Positions 18,328 through 27,432 of a stretch of DNA of 64,000 nucleotides are shown here, one piece after another. A program made the translations under genes and the position numbers. The DNA is taken from assembly GCF_000013385.1 (NCBI RefSeq), contig NC_007760.1, positions 3,508,001-3,572,000 of the forward strand, read 5' to 3'. Each line of letters starts with the position of its first letter. The first letter of the stretch is position 1. Under the pieces are notes generated by a model. The model worked only from the letters and a program-made list of their open reading frames with translations. It searched no databases and was not told where the DNA came from. The DNA comes from Anaeromyxobacter dehalogenans 2CP-C (GTDB lineage Bacteria > Myxococcota > Myxococcia > Myxococcales > Anaeromyxobacteraceae).

Positions 18328-18358
18328 GCCAGTCCTTCTAGCAGGGATCCCGCCCCCC

Positions 18359-18374
18359 GTCCGCCAAAGCGGAC
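18359..18374 (-). terminator. Short hairpin after the deoxyhypusine-synthase-like gene
   Basis: GTCCGC-CAAA-GCGGAC forms a perfect 6-bp stem one base beyond the stop codon of the upstream minus-strand gene. Confidence 0.4.
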
Positions 18375-18375
18375 G

Positions 18376-19398
18376 TCACCTCGCGAGCTTCGCGATGAGC
18401 GCGTTCGCCTCGGCGGGCGCGCGCTTGCACTCGAGCAGCGCGGTGAGCATCAGCGGCGCCACGATGGTGGCGTCGGACTCGACCACGAACATGGGCGTGT
18501 CCTGGGTGAGCTTGTCCCAGGTGATCTTCTCGTTCGGCGTCGCGCCGGAGTAGGAGCCGTACGAGGTCGTCGAGTCGGAGATCTGGCAGAAGTAGGCCCA
18601 GGGCTTCACCGGCTCGCCCAGGTCGTACTTGATCGACGGCACCACGCAGATGGGGAAGTCGCCGGCGATGCCGCCGCCGATCTGGAAGAAGCCCACGCCC
18701 TTGCCGGCCGACAGCTCCTTGTACTGATCGTAGAAGGCGGCCATGTACTCGATGCCGGACTTCACGATCGAGGGGCTGCACTCGCCGTTCTTCACGTGCG
18801 AGGCGAAGATGTTGCCGAACGTCGAGTCCTCGTGGCCGGGGACCACGATGGGCAGCTTCGCCTGCGCGGCGGCGAGCAGCCAGCAGGCCTCGGGATCGCC
18901 CTCGTGGAGGTCCGTGCCGATCGACTGGATCAGCTCGTAGAAGTACTCGTGCCAGAACCGGCGATCGCCCTTCTCGGTGGCGCGCGTCCACATCGGGACG
19001 ATGAACTTCTCCACCGCGCGGAACGCCTCGTCCTCGGGGATGCTGGTGTCGGTCACCCGGCGCATCCGGTCCTCGAGGATGCGGGTGTCGTCCGCCTTGG
19101 TGAGGTAGCGGTAGTCGGGGAAGTCCTTGTAGCTGTGGTGCGCGACCAGGCGGAACAGCGACTCCTCCAGGTTCGCGCCGGTGACGGAGAAACCGTGGAT
19201 GAGGCCGGCCCGGATGGCGGGCGCGAGCGTCAGCCCGAGCTGCGCCGAGGACATGGCGCCGGCGACGGCCCAGAACATCTTCCCGCCCGCCTCGACGTGC
19301 CGCCAGTAGGCGACGAGCGCGTCGCGGGTCTGGCGCGCGTTGAAGTTCTTGAAGTTCGTGAGGACGAACTCGAGGACGGGCAGCTCGGTCTTCGGCAT
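18376..19398 (-). CDS. Deoxyhypusine-synthase-like protein
   Basis: The 340-residue protein follows the deoxyhypusine synthase fold along its whole length. The NAD-binding stretches (for example VTGANLEESLFR, PGHEDSTFGN, QIGGGIAGDFP) and the late block SGATPNEKITWDKL are present. In the human enzyme the lysine in the corresponding WGK position forms the covalent imine intermediate, and here it is kept as WDK. Bacteria lack eIF5A, so it should not make hypusine on that substrate. Bacterial relatives have been linked to polyamine chemistry such as homospermidine formation. No other polyamine gene is adjacent. Confidence 0.88.
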   Translation of the reverse strand: MPKTELPVLEFVLTNFKNFNARQTRDALVAYWRHVEAGGKMFWAVAGAMSSAQLGLTLAPAIRAGLIHGFSVTGANLEESLFRLVAHHSYKDFPDYRYLTKADDTRILEDRMRRVTDTSIPEDEAFRAVEKFIVPMWTRATEKGDRRFWHEYFYELIQSIGTDLHEGDPEACWLLAAAQAKLPIVVPGHEDSTFGNIFASHVKNGECSPSIVKSGIEYMAAFYDQYKELSAGKGVGFFQIGGGIAGDFPICVVPSIKYDLGEPVKPWAYFCQISDSTTSYGSYSGATPNEKITWDKLTQDTPMFVVESDATIVAPLMLTALLECKRAPAEANALIAKLAR

Positions 19399-19571
19399 CT
19401 CGGCACCTTTCGGTCGCGCCGTCGAGGCGCGGGCACTGCGGTCCGGCCGCTCGTACCCGACTGCGCCCCGGCGATCAAGCCCGGCGTTGCCCCGGGTCCG
19501 GGCGGGCGGCCGGCGAGGCGGTTCCCCGGCCAGCGCCGACGGCGTATCGTCGGCGTCTCACGGAGGTGAAC

Positions 19572-22367
19572 GTGACGCCCCTGCGCCGCGCCCCGCCGGA
19601 CCGTTGCTCCCCTCGGCTCCTCGCGCTGGCCACCCTGCTGGCGCTCGGCGCCCGCGCGGCCGCCGCCGCAGCCGCGCCCCCCGGCGCGCCCGCGCCCACG
19701 GGTCCCGGCGCGGAGGAGGAGCGCCCTCCGCTGCTGCAGCTCCCCGGCGGCGTGCGTCCCGTCCGCTACGCGCTCGACCTCGAGGTCGTGCCGGCGCGCG
19801 AGGACGGCATCCGCGGCCGCGCCGAGATCGCGGTGGTGCTGGAGCGGCCCCTCGCCCGGATCTGGCTGCACGCGCGCGACCTCGCCGTCTCGGAGGTCAC
19901 GGTGGAGCAGGCCGGCGGGGAACGCGTGCCCGGCCGGCTGACGCAGGTCCACCCGTCGGGCGTCGCGCGGCTCGACCTCCCGCGGGCGGTGGGGCCGGGG
20001 CCGGCGACGATCCGCCTGGCCTGGTCGGCGCCCTGGGGCCCGACCGGCGCCGGCTCCTTCCGCGCGCGGGAGGGGGACGACCTCTACGCGTCCACGCAGT
20101 TCGAGGCCGTCGAGGCCCGCCGCGCGTTCCCGTGCTTCGACGAGCCCCGGTTCAAGACGCCGTTCGAGGTGACGCTCACGGTTCCCGCCGGGCTGGTCGC
20201 GATCTCGAACGCCCCGGAGCGCGGCAGCGAGCCCGCCGCGGGCGGCCTCCGCCGCGTCCGCTACTCGGCCACCCGCCCGATCCCCACGTACCTGGTGTTC
20301 TGGACGGTCGGGCCGTACGACGTCGTGGACGCGCCCGCGCCGCCGAACGAGATCCGCAGGACGCCGCTGCCGGTCCGCTACGTCGTGCCGCGCCGCCGCG
20401 CCGCCGACGTGGCGTTCGCGCGCGAGGCCGGGCAGGCGCTCCTCCCCGAGCTGGAGCGGTGGTTCGGCACGCCGTTCCCCTACCCGAAGCTCGACCACAT
20501 CGCGCTCCCGGGGTTCCCGCTCGCCATGGAGAACCCGGGCGCGATCTCCTACGTCGAGTCCGCGCTCCTGTTCGACGCCCGCCGGCAGGGGCCGGACGAG
20601 CGCCGCTGGATCGCGGACACCATGGCCCACGAGATGTCGCACCACTGGTTCGGCGACCTCGTCACGCTGCCCTGGTGGACGGAGATCTGGCTCAACGAGT
20701 CCTTCGCGCAGTGGATGGGGACGCGGGCGGTCCAGCGCTGGCAGCCGTCCTGGGGCGCCGACGTGGCCGCCGTGCGCGGGACGACGCGGGCGATGCGCCA
20801 GGACGAGCTCGCCGCCACGCGCGCCATCCTGAAGCCGCTCGCGCGCATCGAGGAGGTCGAGGGGCAGTTCGACGCGATGAGCTACCAGAAGGGCGCGGCG
20901 CTCCTCGGGATGATCGAGCGCTGGGTGGGCGAGGTGCCGTTCCGCGACGGGGTCCGCCGCTACCTGGCGGCCCACGAGGACGGGACCGGGTCCACCGACG
21001 CGCTGCTCGCGGAGATCTCCGCCGCGGCGGGCCGCGACGTGGCCGGGCCGTTCCGGACCTTCCTCTCGCAGCCGGGCGTGCCGCGCGTGGAGGCGGCCGT
21101 CGCCTGCGAGGCCTCGGGCGCACGGGTCCGGCTGCGCCAGGCGCGGGCGCTGCCGCGCGGCTCCGCGGTGCCCGCGGGCGGCGCCTGGCGGATCCCGGTG
21201 TGCCTGCGCTACGAGGCCGCCGGCGCGGTGCGCGAGCGCTGCACGCTGCTGGAGGAGGCCGAGGGCACGCTGGCGCTCCCGGAGGGCTGTCCGGCGTGGC
21301 TCATGCCCGACGCCGGCGCGGCGGGCTACTACGCGTGGGCGCTCCCGCCCGCCGACCTGGCGCGCCTGCGCGCGCGGGGGCTCGCGCGGCTGGGCACGCT
21401 CGAGCGGCTCTCCTTCGCGCGGGCGGTCGCGGCCGCGGCGCGGGCGGGGGCGCTGCCCTACGCGGACGCGATGGACGCGCTCACCGCGCTGGCCCGCGAC
21501 CCTCGACCCGAGGTCGCCGCCGCGCCCATCGAGGCGCTCGAGCACGCCCACGACTGGCTGGTGGCGCCTGCGGACCGTCCGGCGGTGGAGGCGGTGGCGC
21601 GACGGCTCTACCGGCCCGTGCTGGCCCGGCTCGGGTGGTCGGCGCGCCCCGGCGAGTCCGGCGCCGTCCGCGACCTGCGCGGCCGCGTGGTGCGCCTGCT
21701 CGCCGTCACGGGCCGCGACCCCGGAGTCCGGCGCGAGGCGGCGAGGCGGGGCGCGGCCTATGCCGGGATGGCCGACGGGAAGCTCCACCCCGAGGCGGTG
21801 GACCCCGAGCTCGTCGCCATCGCGCTCGCCGTCGCGGTACAGGACCTCGGCCGGCCGGCGTTCGACGCCGTGCTCGCGCGCGCCCGGAGCGCGTCCGATC
21901 TCGCCACCCGCGAGCGGCTGCTCCCGGCGCTCGCGGCGGCGGACGACCCCGACCTCGCGCGGCGCTTCGCCGCGGTGGTCGCCGGCGACGAGCTCCCGCT
22001 GCTCGAGCGCGTCGGGGCCGTCCTCGACCTGCACGCGGTCCGGGGCGACCCCGCGTTCGCCGCACGCCGGCTCGCGCTGCTCGCGGAGAACGTGGACGCC
22101 TGGGCGGCGGGCCTCCCGCCGTTCATGGCCGCCCGGCTGCCCGCGATCGCGTCCGGCGCCTGCTCGGGTGAGGACGCCGCGCGGGTCGAGGCGCTGTTCG
22201 CGGGGCGCGCGGCGGCGCTGCCGGGCGTGGAGCCGATGGTGGCGCGCGCCGTGGAGCAGATCCGGCTGTGCGCCGCCGGCCGCGAGGCCGACGCGGGGCC
22301 GGCGTCCGCATGGTTCGCGCGCGCGGCCGCCCGCGACGCGCCCGTGCGGCGCGGCACGCCGCGCTGA
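19572..22367 (+). CDS. Exported M1-family zinc aminopeptidase
   Basis: Two in-frame GTG codons exist (19566, 19572); the second has GGAGGT at a proper distance and is preferred. A signal peptide covers about residues 1-35. The peptidase core has LAMENPG (a GxMEN-type exopeptidase motif), HEMSHHWFGD (HExxH zinc ligands) and the third ligand in WLNESFA. The long C-terminal helical domain (about residues 500-930) matches the ERAP1/PepN-like region. It would trim N-terminal residues from peptides in the periplasm or outside the cell, consistent with a proteolytic lifestyle. It is a stand-alone gene. Confidence 0.92.
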   Translation: MTPLRRAPPDRCSPRLLALATLLALGARAAAAAAAPPGAPAPTGPGAEEERPPLLQLPGGVRPVRYALDLEVVPAREDGIRGRAEIAVVLERPLARIWLHARDLAVSEVTVEQAGGERVPGRLTQVHPSGVARLDLPRAVGPGPATIRLAWSAPWGPTGAGSFRAREGDDLYASTQFEAVEARRAFPCFDEPRFKTPFEVTLTVPAGLVAISNAPERGSEPAAGGLRRVRYSATRPIPTYLVFWTVGPYDVVDAPAPPNEIRRTPLPVRYVVPRRRAADVAFAREAGQALLPELERWFGTPFPYPKLDHIALPGFPLAMENPGAISYVESALLFDARRQGPDERRWIADTMAHEMSHHWFGDLVTLPWWTEIWLNESFAQWMGTRAVQRWQPSWGADVAAVRGTTRAMRQDELAATRAILKPLARIEEVEGQFDAMSYQKGAALLGMIERWVGEVPFRDGVRRYLAAHEDGTGSTDALLAEISAAAGRDVAGPFRTFLSQPGVPRVEAAVACEASGARVRLRQARALPRGSAVPAGGAWRIPVCLRYEAAGAVRERCTLLEEAEGTLALPEGCPAWLMPDAGAAGYYAWALPPADLARLRARGLARLGTLERLSFARAVAAAARAGALPYADAMDALTALARDPRPEVAAAPIEALEHAHDWLVAPADRPAVEAVARRLYRPVLARLGWSARPGESGAVRDLRGRVVRLLAVTGRDPGVRREAARRGAAYAGMADGKLHPEAVDPELVAIALAVAVQDLGRPAFDAVLARARSASDLATRERLLPALAAADDPDLARRFAAVVAGDELPLLERVGAVLDLHAVRGDPAFAARRLALLAENVDAWAAGLPPFMAARLPAIASGACSGEDAARVEALFAGRAAALPGVEPMVARAVEQIRLCAAGREADAGPASAWFARAAARDAPVRRGTPR

Positions 22368-22433
22368 GCTCGAGCGGCCGCCCGCCCCCGTGCCGCCCAG
22401 GAGGGGCCCGGGCGCGGGCGCCCTGGCAGAAAA

Positions 22434-22446
22434 CGAACGACCGTTC
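22434..22446. promoter_or_regulatory. TetR operator copy 1 (CGAACG-AC-CGTTC)
   Basis: The inverted repeat GAACG-2-CGTTC lies in an AT-rich pocket 13 bp before the tetR-family start codon. It matches a second copy at 23116-23128 in 11 of 13 positions. Its position supports autorepression. Confidence 0.6.
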
Positions 22447-22458
22447 TATTTTGGCGGC

Positions 22459-23055
22459 ATGGGCAAGGGCGCCGAGACGCGCGAGGCGATCCTCGACGAG
22501 GCCGTCCGGCTCGCGAGCGAGGTCGGCCTCGAGGGCGTCACCATCGGCCGCCTGGCCGACGCGCTCGACCTCTCCAAGAGCGGGCTCTTCGCGCACTTCT
22601 CCTCCAAGGAGCGGCTGCAGGTGGCGCTCCTCGACCACGCGGCCGCGCGCTTCGTCGAGGCGGTGCTGCGCCCGGCGCTCGCCGCGCCGCGCGGCGAGGC
22701 CCGCCTGCGCGCGCTCGTGGAGCGCTGGCTGCGGTGGCCGACCGAGGTGCCGCAGCCCGGTGGCTGCGTGTTCGTCCAGGCCAACGTCGAGCTGGACGAT
22801 CGGCCCGGGCCGGCGCGCGACCGGCTCGTCGCGCTCCAGCGCGAGTGGCTCGCGACGCTCGTCCGCGTGGTGCGCGAGTCCCGCGACGCCGGCCAGCTCG
22901 ACGCCGCCACCGATCCCGACCAGGTGGCGTTCGAGATCTACGGGATCCTGCTCTCCACGCACCTCGCGCTGCGTCTCCTGGGCGACCGGCGCGCCCACCG
23001 GCGCGCGCGCGCCGCCCTGGACCGCCTGCTCGCCTCCTGCCGTCCCGCCGCGTAG
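22459..23055 (+). CDS. TetR-family transcriptional regulator
   Basis: The 198-residue protein starts MGKGAETREAILDEAVRLA and has a TetR-type helix-turn-helix (VTIGRLADALDLSKSGLFAHF, about residues 27-47). The helical ligand-binding domain contains GGCVFVQANVELDDRPG, as in TetR_C_6-like repressors. The ATG was chosen over the much longer open frame because it begins the domain exactly and follows an operator-like repeat. The hydrolase gene begins 30 bp downstream and carries the same operator, so the two genes probably form a ligand-responsive unit. Confidence 0.9.
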   Translation: MGKGAETREAILDEAVRLASEVGLEGVTIGRLADALDLSKSGLFAHFSSKERLQVALLDHAAARFVEAVLRPALAAPRGEARLRALVERWLRWPTEVPQPGGCVFVQANVELDDRPGPARDRLVALQREWLATLVRVVRESRDAGQLDAATDPDQVAFEIYGILLSTHLALRLLGDRRAHRRARAALDRLLASCRPAA

Positions 23056-23085
23056 TCCCCTGTCGTCGCCCGAAGGAGCATCGCC

Positions 23086-24057
23086 ATGCCCGTCAGCCGC
23101 CCGCCCCCAAAAAGCACGAACGTTCGTTCCTTCGGCGCTCGCGCCGCCCGCGCGGGCCTCCGCGCCGTCTCGGCCGTCGCCCCGGACCTGGCGGTCCGCG
23201 CGGCGGGGCGCCTGCTGCTCACCCCGCCCCGCCACCCCGCGCCGCAGGCCGAGCGCGCGGGGCTGGCGCGCGCCGAGCCCCTCGCGTTCCGGGTCCGGGG
23301 CGAGGCGCTGCGCGCGTGGCGGCTCGGGTGCGGCCCGGCGGTGCTGCTCCTGCACGGCTGGGGCGGCCGCGCCGGCCAGCTCCTCCCGCTCGCGGAGGCC
23401 CTCGCCGCGGCCGGCTGCGCCGCCGTGACGGTGGACGCGCCCGCCCACGGCGCCTCGCGCGGCTGCATCGCGTCGATGATCCACTTCGCCGACGCGGCCG
23501 AGACGGTCGCGCGTGCGGTCGGGGCGCGGGCCGCGGTCGGCCACTCGCTCGGCGGCGCCGCGGTGGCGCTGGCGGCGGTCCGCGGCCTGGAGCTCGACGC
23601 GGCGGTGGTCATCGCGGCGCCGCGCGGGCCGGCCGGGTTCGTGACCCACGCGGCCGCCGAGCTGGGCCTCTCCGAGCGCGCGCTGGGGGCGGAGATGGAG
23701 CGCCGCCTCGGCGTCTCGCCCGACGCGCTCGACCTCCCCCGGCTCGCGCCGCCCGGCGCGCCGCCGCTGCTCGTGATCCACGATCCCGGCGACCGCGAGG
23801 TCCCGTTCGCGGACGGCGCGGCGCTCGCCGAGGGCTGGCCGACGGCGCGCCTGATCGCGACGCAGGGCCTGGGCCACCGCCGCATCCTGCGCGACGCGGC
23901 CGTGATCGCCGCGGCGGTCGCGCACGCGCGCGAGCGGCTCCCGCGCTGCGGCGGCTGCGGGCGGCTCGCGACGGTCGCGGCGCCCGAGCCGCGCTGCGAC
24001 GGCTGCGCCGTGGCGGACGACCTCTGGGATCGCGACCGCCGCCTGGCGGCGTCCTGA
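23086..24057 (+). CDS. Alpha/beta hydrolase with C-terminal CxxC pairs
   Basis: A strong ribosome-binding site (GAAGGAG) precedes the ATG. The 323-residue product has an alpha/beta-hydrolase core: LLLHGWGG (oxyanion region), VTVDAPAHGAS, the nucleophile elbow GHSLGG, an acid in HDPGDREVPF and a late His in GLGHRR. After the core, residues 290-315 hold CGGCG and CDGC about 18 residues apart, resembling a zinc ribbon, which is unusual for this family. The substrate is unknown. It appears controlled by the upstream TetR gene; a copy of the operator overlaps codons 11-15. Confidence 0.85.
   Translation: MPVSRPPPKSTNVRSFGARAARAGLRAVSAVAPDLAVRAAGRLLLTPPRHPAPQAERAGLARAEPLAFRVRGEALRAWRLGCGPAVLLLHGWGGRAGQLLPLAEALAAAGCAAVTVDAPAHGASRGCIASMIHFADAAETVARAVGARAAVGHSLGGAAVALAAVRGLELDAAVVIAAPRGPAGFVTHAAAELGLSERALGAEMERRLGVSPDALDLPRLAPPGAPPLLVIHDPGDREVPFADGAALAEGWPTARLIATQGLGHRRILRDAAVIAAAVAHARERLPRCGGCGRLATVAAPEPRCDGCAVADDLWDRDRRLAAS
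23116..23128. promoter_or_regulatory. TetR operator copy 2 inside the hydrolase coding start
   Basis: CGAACGTTCGTTC repeats the upstream operator (CGAACG-NN-CGTTC) and contains a perfect 12-bp palindrome ACGAACGTTCGT (23115-23126). It lies 30 bases into the hydrolase gene, where bound repressor would block elongation or a promoter located at the gene boundary. Confidence 0.55.
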
Positions 24058-24083
24058 GCGGGCGGGACGGCCGGCGCGCCGGG

Positions 24084-27000
24084 TCAGCGGCCGGAAGGGC
24101 CCGCGCCGAGCGGCGAGAGCCAGTAGGCGAGGCCGTTCAGGTCGGCCACCGAGAGCGCCACGAACCAGCCCTGCGGGCCGGACCGCGCGCCGGGCTCGCG
24201 CACGCCGACGATCACCGCGAACCGGTCCTGCACCGCGGCGAGGCGGACCTCGACGCCCAGCCCGGACGGACCGTCCCAGTCGGCCCACCACCGCGGCCCG
24301 GCGCCGAAGGAGAAGCCGCGCGCGCGGCCGAGCGCCACCGCGCCGGCCGCGCTCGACCAGGTGTCGTGGCCGGCCCGGTACGCGACCGGCTCGAGCGTGG
24401 TGGCGATCGAGAGCCAGCGGCGCAGGTGCACCTCCGGCTCCAGCCAGGCGAGGCCGAAGCCGCCGCGCGACACGTCGAGCGAGAGGCGGTACGGCACGAG
24501 GCGGGCCGCCAGCGGGCGCCACGCCGCCTGGCCCGGCGGCGCGGCGGCCGGGAGCGTGGACGGGTCGAGCACCAGCCGCGGCGTCGGCCCGCGCTCGGCC
24601 TCGCGGCGCGAGAGCAGCTCGGCGGCGCCGAACGCGGAGATCATCGCGCCGGAGAGCGGGCCGGGGTCGGCGCCGACCGCGGTGCGCTCCACCGCGAGCG
24701 CGCGCGCCGCCAGCCGGTCGAGCGTGTCCGCCCACCAGGCGTCCGGGTCGCGCATCGCGAGGCGCAGCCCCTCCGACCCGGCGCGGTACCCGCGCGCCGA
24801 GAGCGCGTCGAGGAACTCGCCGAAGCCGAGCTCCGCGGGGCAGAGCGCCTCGGCGTCGCCGGGCCGGCACGGCATCCGCCGCGCCGTGAGCGCGTCCAGC
24901 GTCGCGAGCACCGGGTCGCCGGGCGGCGCGGGGCGCGGCGCCAGCGCGTCGAGCCAGCTCCAGCTCGGATCCTGGCGGAGCAGCTGCGCGCGGGTGGACC
25001 GGCCGAGCCACGCGCCCAGCTCCAGCTCGGCGAGGCGCGCGACCACCTGGCTCGCGTACGGCGAGGCGCGGACGCCGAGCACGTCCACGGCGCGGCGCAG
25101 CGCCTGGCCGATGCAGCGCTGGCTCGCGGCCGCGGTGAGATCGATCTCGGCCGGCCGGCCGCGCAGGCGGACCGGGCCCGCGTCGCCCGGCTCCGGCGGG
25201 CCGCCGGCGCACTCCGCGACCGCGATCCCGTGGGCCGCCTCGTAGACCCCGGCGTAGTAGTCGTAGCGCCGCAGGGGCCGGTCGAGGAAGCCGGCGAAGC
25301 CCGAGAGCTGGGCGCCGGCGAGCGGCGCGAACCGGCTCGGCGCCACCAGCCGGCGCTCGGTGGCGGCGCGGTCGGCGAGCGCCACCGCGTCGGCGCGGAG
25401 CGCCGCGACCCGCGCGGACAGCCCGAGGAAGCGGTTCCGCGCCCCCAGCACGCCCAGCACGCCGCGCCAGGCCGCCGTCATCGCCTGCGCGTCCCACGCG
25501 CCGCGCGCCAGCAGGGCGGAGGACGCCGCCACCGTCTCCTGGAGCGCGTCCACGTCGAGCAGGGCGTCCCCGGGCAGCGCCGCGAGCCGCGCGCGGGCGC
25601 GGCGCGCCTCGGCCGCCACCTCCGGGGGCGCCGCCGCCGCCAGGCGCTCGAGCTGCCCGTCGAGCAGCCCCGCGAGCAGCAGGCCCGCCGTGCGCGTGAG
25701 CCCGTCCGAGCGCCGGATCGGCTCGAGGACCGCGGCGCGGAACCGGTGCAGCACCTCCTCCGGCAGGCCGCTCGCCGAGACCGCCTGCGCCTCGTCGGCG
25801 AGGAACAGCAGGACCGACGCGACGAGCGTCGAGCGCCCCTCGAACGTCCCCGGATCGCGGAGCGCCGCGGCGCGCATCGCGGGGGCCGCGGTCGCCGCGT
25901 CGCGGAGCAGCGCGGCGAGCCCGTCGGCGAGCCGCACCACCTCGGCGGGGGGGAGCGGCGCGTCGCCCGCGGCGGGCGCCGCGAGCGTCAGCGCCGTCAC
26001 CTCTGCGACGCACGGCTCCGGCTCGCCCGGGCCCCGCCGCGCGGCCGCCGCCAGCCGATCGACGCAGGCGGAGAGCGCGCGCCCGTACGCGGCGCGGCTC
26101 ACCGCCGCCCCCGCCCGCCCCCCCGCGGCCGGCGGGCGCGGCGGGCGCGCCGGCGCGAACGCCGCCGCGGACGTCGCGCTCAGCTCGGCGAACTCCGCCG
26201 CCACCTCGGCGAAGTCGCGGAGGACCCGCTGGGTGGTGCGGTTCCAGCCGCTCGCCCCGATGGTGCGCGAGAGCTCGGCGCTGCGCGCGGTGGCGAGCAG
26301 CCGGCCGAACAGCCTGAGGTGGCGACCCAGCGTGAAGTGCTCGGGGGCGTCCTCGACCGCGCCGTCCCGCGGAGGCCGGAGGCGGCGCAGCTCGGGGTCC
26401 ACCAGGAAGAAGACCACCGGGTGCAGCACGCTGCCTCCGCCGGCGGCGTCCACGAGGTCCACCGCCAGGCCGATGGGCGCGTTGTCGAACACGCCGCCGT
26501 CCACGTAGTCGTGGCACCGCCCGGGCACGCCCACCGCGCCGTCGTCCGCCGGCGAGCACAGCCGCCGGGGCGCGAACGCCATCGGCACCGCCGCCGAGGC
26601 CAGCAGCGCGTCCTCGACCACCTGCGGCCGGAACGGCGCCGCCTCGCCGGGCGCGGGGACGCCGTCCAGCTCGAGCACGCTCTCCGACAGCTCCCCCGGC
26701 AGCAGCGCCTGGCGGACCACCGCGACGGCGCCGTCCGGCCCCACGTCCAGGCGCCAGGGGAGGACCAGCCGCTGCGTCGAGGTGGTGAGCCCCGCCACGT
26801 CGCGCTGGCGCGGGTCGGCCTGGGTCACCGCGATCCCGAGCGGCACGCGGCACCCCGGGCGGAAGGCCCCGGCCGCCCCCGGGCCGAACAGCGCCGAGCG
26901 GATGAGCGCGCCGGTCCGCTCCAGCGGCGCCGCGGACAGCAGGCCGTCCCCGGGCCGGTAGCGTCCCGCCGAGCGCGGCAGCAGCTCGTCGAAGTCGAGG

Positions 27001-27380
27001 TGGATCCAGGCGCTCAGGAGCAGGTTGTCGTCCACGTCGCCGGCGCGCTCCGGCCGCGCGCACCAGATCGCGGCGGCGAGGAGCGCGTTCACCGCGCCCG
27101 CGGAGGTCCCGGTCACGGCCGCCAGCCGGGGCCGGAACAGCGCCCCGACCTCCGCCCGGCCCTCGCGGACGGTGGCGAGGTAGCGGACCGTGGCCCAGGA
27201 CAGCCCCGCCTCGTAGGCCCCGAGGCTGACGCCGCCACTCACCGTGAACGCGACCAGGTCGTCGGGCCGCCCGCCGGCCCCGGCGGAGGCAGGCCGCTCG
27301 CCCGGCGCAGGCTCCCCGGCCCGCGCCGGGGCCGCCAGCGCGAGGCCGAGGGCGACGAGGGCGGCGCGGCGCGGGAGCAC
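24084..27380 (-). CDS. Very large exported patatin-like phospholipase
   Basis: About 1,098 residues from GTG 27380, where a signal peptide begins (LPRRAALVALGLALAAPARA); an earlier TTG at 27416 is possible. The patatin core occupies roughly the first 400 residues, with the oxyanion motif SGGVSLGAYEAG, the nucleophile GTSAGAVNA and the catalytic Asp in DGGVFDN. Patatins cleave acyl chains from membrane lipids. The remaining 650 residues are mostly helical, and the last 150 alternate polar and aromatic residues in a beta-barrel-like way. Most patatins are 300-700 residues. It is convergent with the hydrolase gene. Confidence 0.85.
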   Translation of the reverse strand: MLPRRAALVALGLALAAPARAGEPAPGERPASAGAGGRPDDLVAFTVSGGVSLGAYEAGLSWATVRYLATVREGRAEVGALFRPRLAAVTGTSAGAVNALLAAAIWCARPERAGDVDDNLLLSAWIHLDFDELLPRSAGRYRPGDGLLSAAPLERTGALIRSALFGPGAAGAFRPGCRVPLGIAVTQADPRQRDVAGLTTSTQRLVLPWRLDVGPDGAVAVVRQALLPGELSESVLELDGVPAPGEAAPFRPQVVEDALLASAAVPMAFAPRRLCSPADDGAVGVPGRCHDYVDGGVFDNAPIGLAVDLVDAAGGGSVLHPVVFFLVDPELRRLRPPRDGAVEDAPEHFTLGRHLRLFGRLLATARSAELSRTIGASGWNRTTQRVLRDFAEVAAEFAELSATSAAAFAPARPPRPPAAGGRAGAAVSRAAYGRALSACVDRLAAAARRGPGEPEPCVAEVTALTLAAPAAGDAPLPPAEVVRLADGLAALLRDAATAAPAMRAAALRDPGTFEGRSTLVASVLLFLADEAQAVSASGLPEEVLHRFRAAVLEPIRRSDGLTRTAGLLLAGLLDGQLERLAAAAPPEVAAEARRARARLAALPGDALLDVDALQETVAASSALLARGAWDAQAMTAAWRGVLGVLGARNRFLGLSARVAALRADAVALADRAATERRLVAPSRFAPLAGAQLSGFAGFLDRPLRRYDYYAGVYEAAHGIAVAECAGGPPEPGDAGPVRLRGRPAEIDLTAAASQRCIGQALRRAVDVLGVRASPYASQVVARLAELELGAWLGRSTRAQLLRQDPSWSWLDALAPRPAPPGDPVLATLDALTARRMPCRPGDAEALCPAELGFGEFLDALSARGYRAGSEGLRLAMRDPDAWWADTLDRLAARALAVERTAVGADPGPLSGAMISAFGAAELLSRREAERGPTPRLVLDPSTLPAAAPPGQAAWRPLAARLVPYRLSLDVSRGGFGLAWLEPEVHLRRWLSIATTLEPVAYRAGHDTWSSAAGAVALGRARGFSFGAGPRWWADWDGPSGLGVEVRLAAVQDRFAVIVGVREPGARSGPQGWFVALSVADLNGLAYWLSPLGAGPSGR

Positions 27381-27432
27381 CGGGCCACTCTGCGCGACCG
27401 CCCGGTGCACCGTCAACGCGCGCGCGTCGCGC

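Noticed and set aside
24069..24080. 12-bp palindrome CCGGCGCGCCGG between hydrolase and patatin genes
   Set aside because: It is all G and C in a 26-bp convergent gap, expected by chance at this base composition.
22123..27063. Minus-strand open frame of 1,646 codons
   Set aside because: It is a G+C-driven shadow of the M1 peptidase, tetR, hydrolase and patatin genes. The product is low-complexity Arg/Ala/Gly-rich with no domain.
27381..27416. TTG start of the patatin at 27416
   Set aside because: The sequence before GTG 27380 would delay the signal peptide by 12 residues and has no ribosome-binding site. It is kept only as an alternative.
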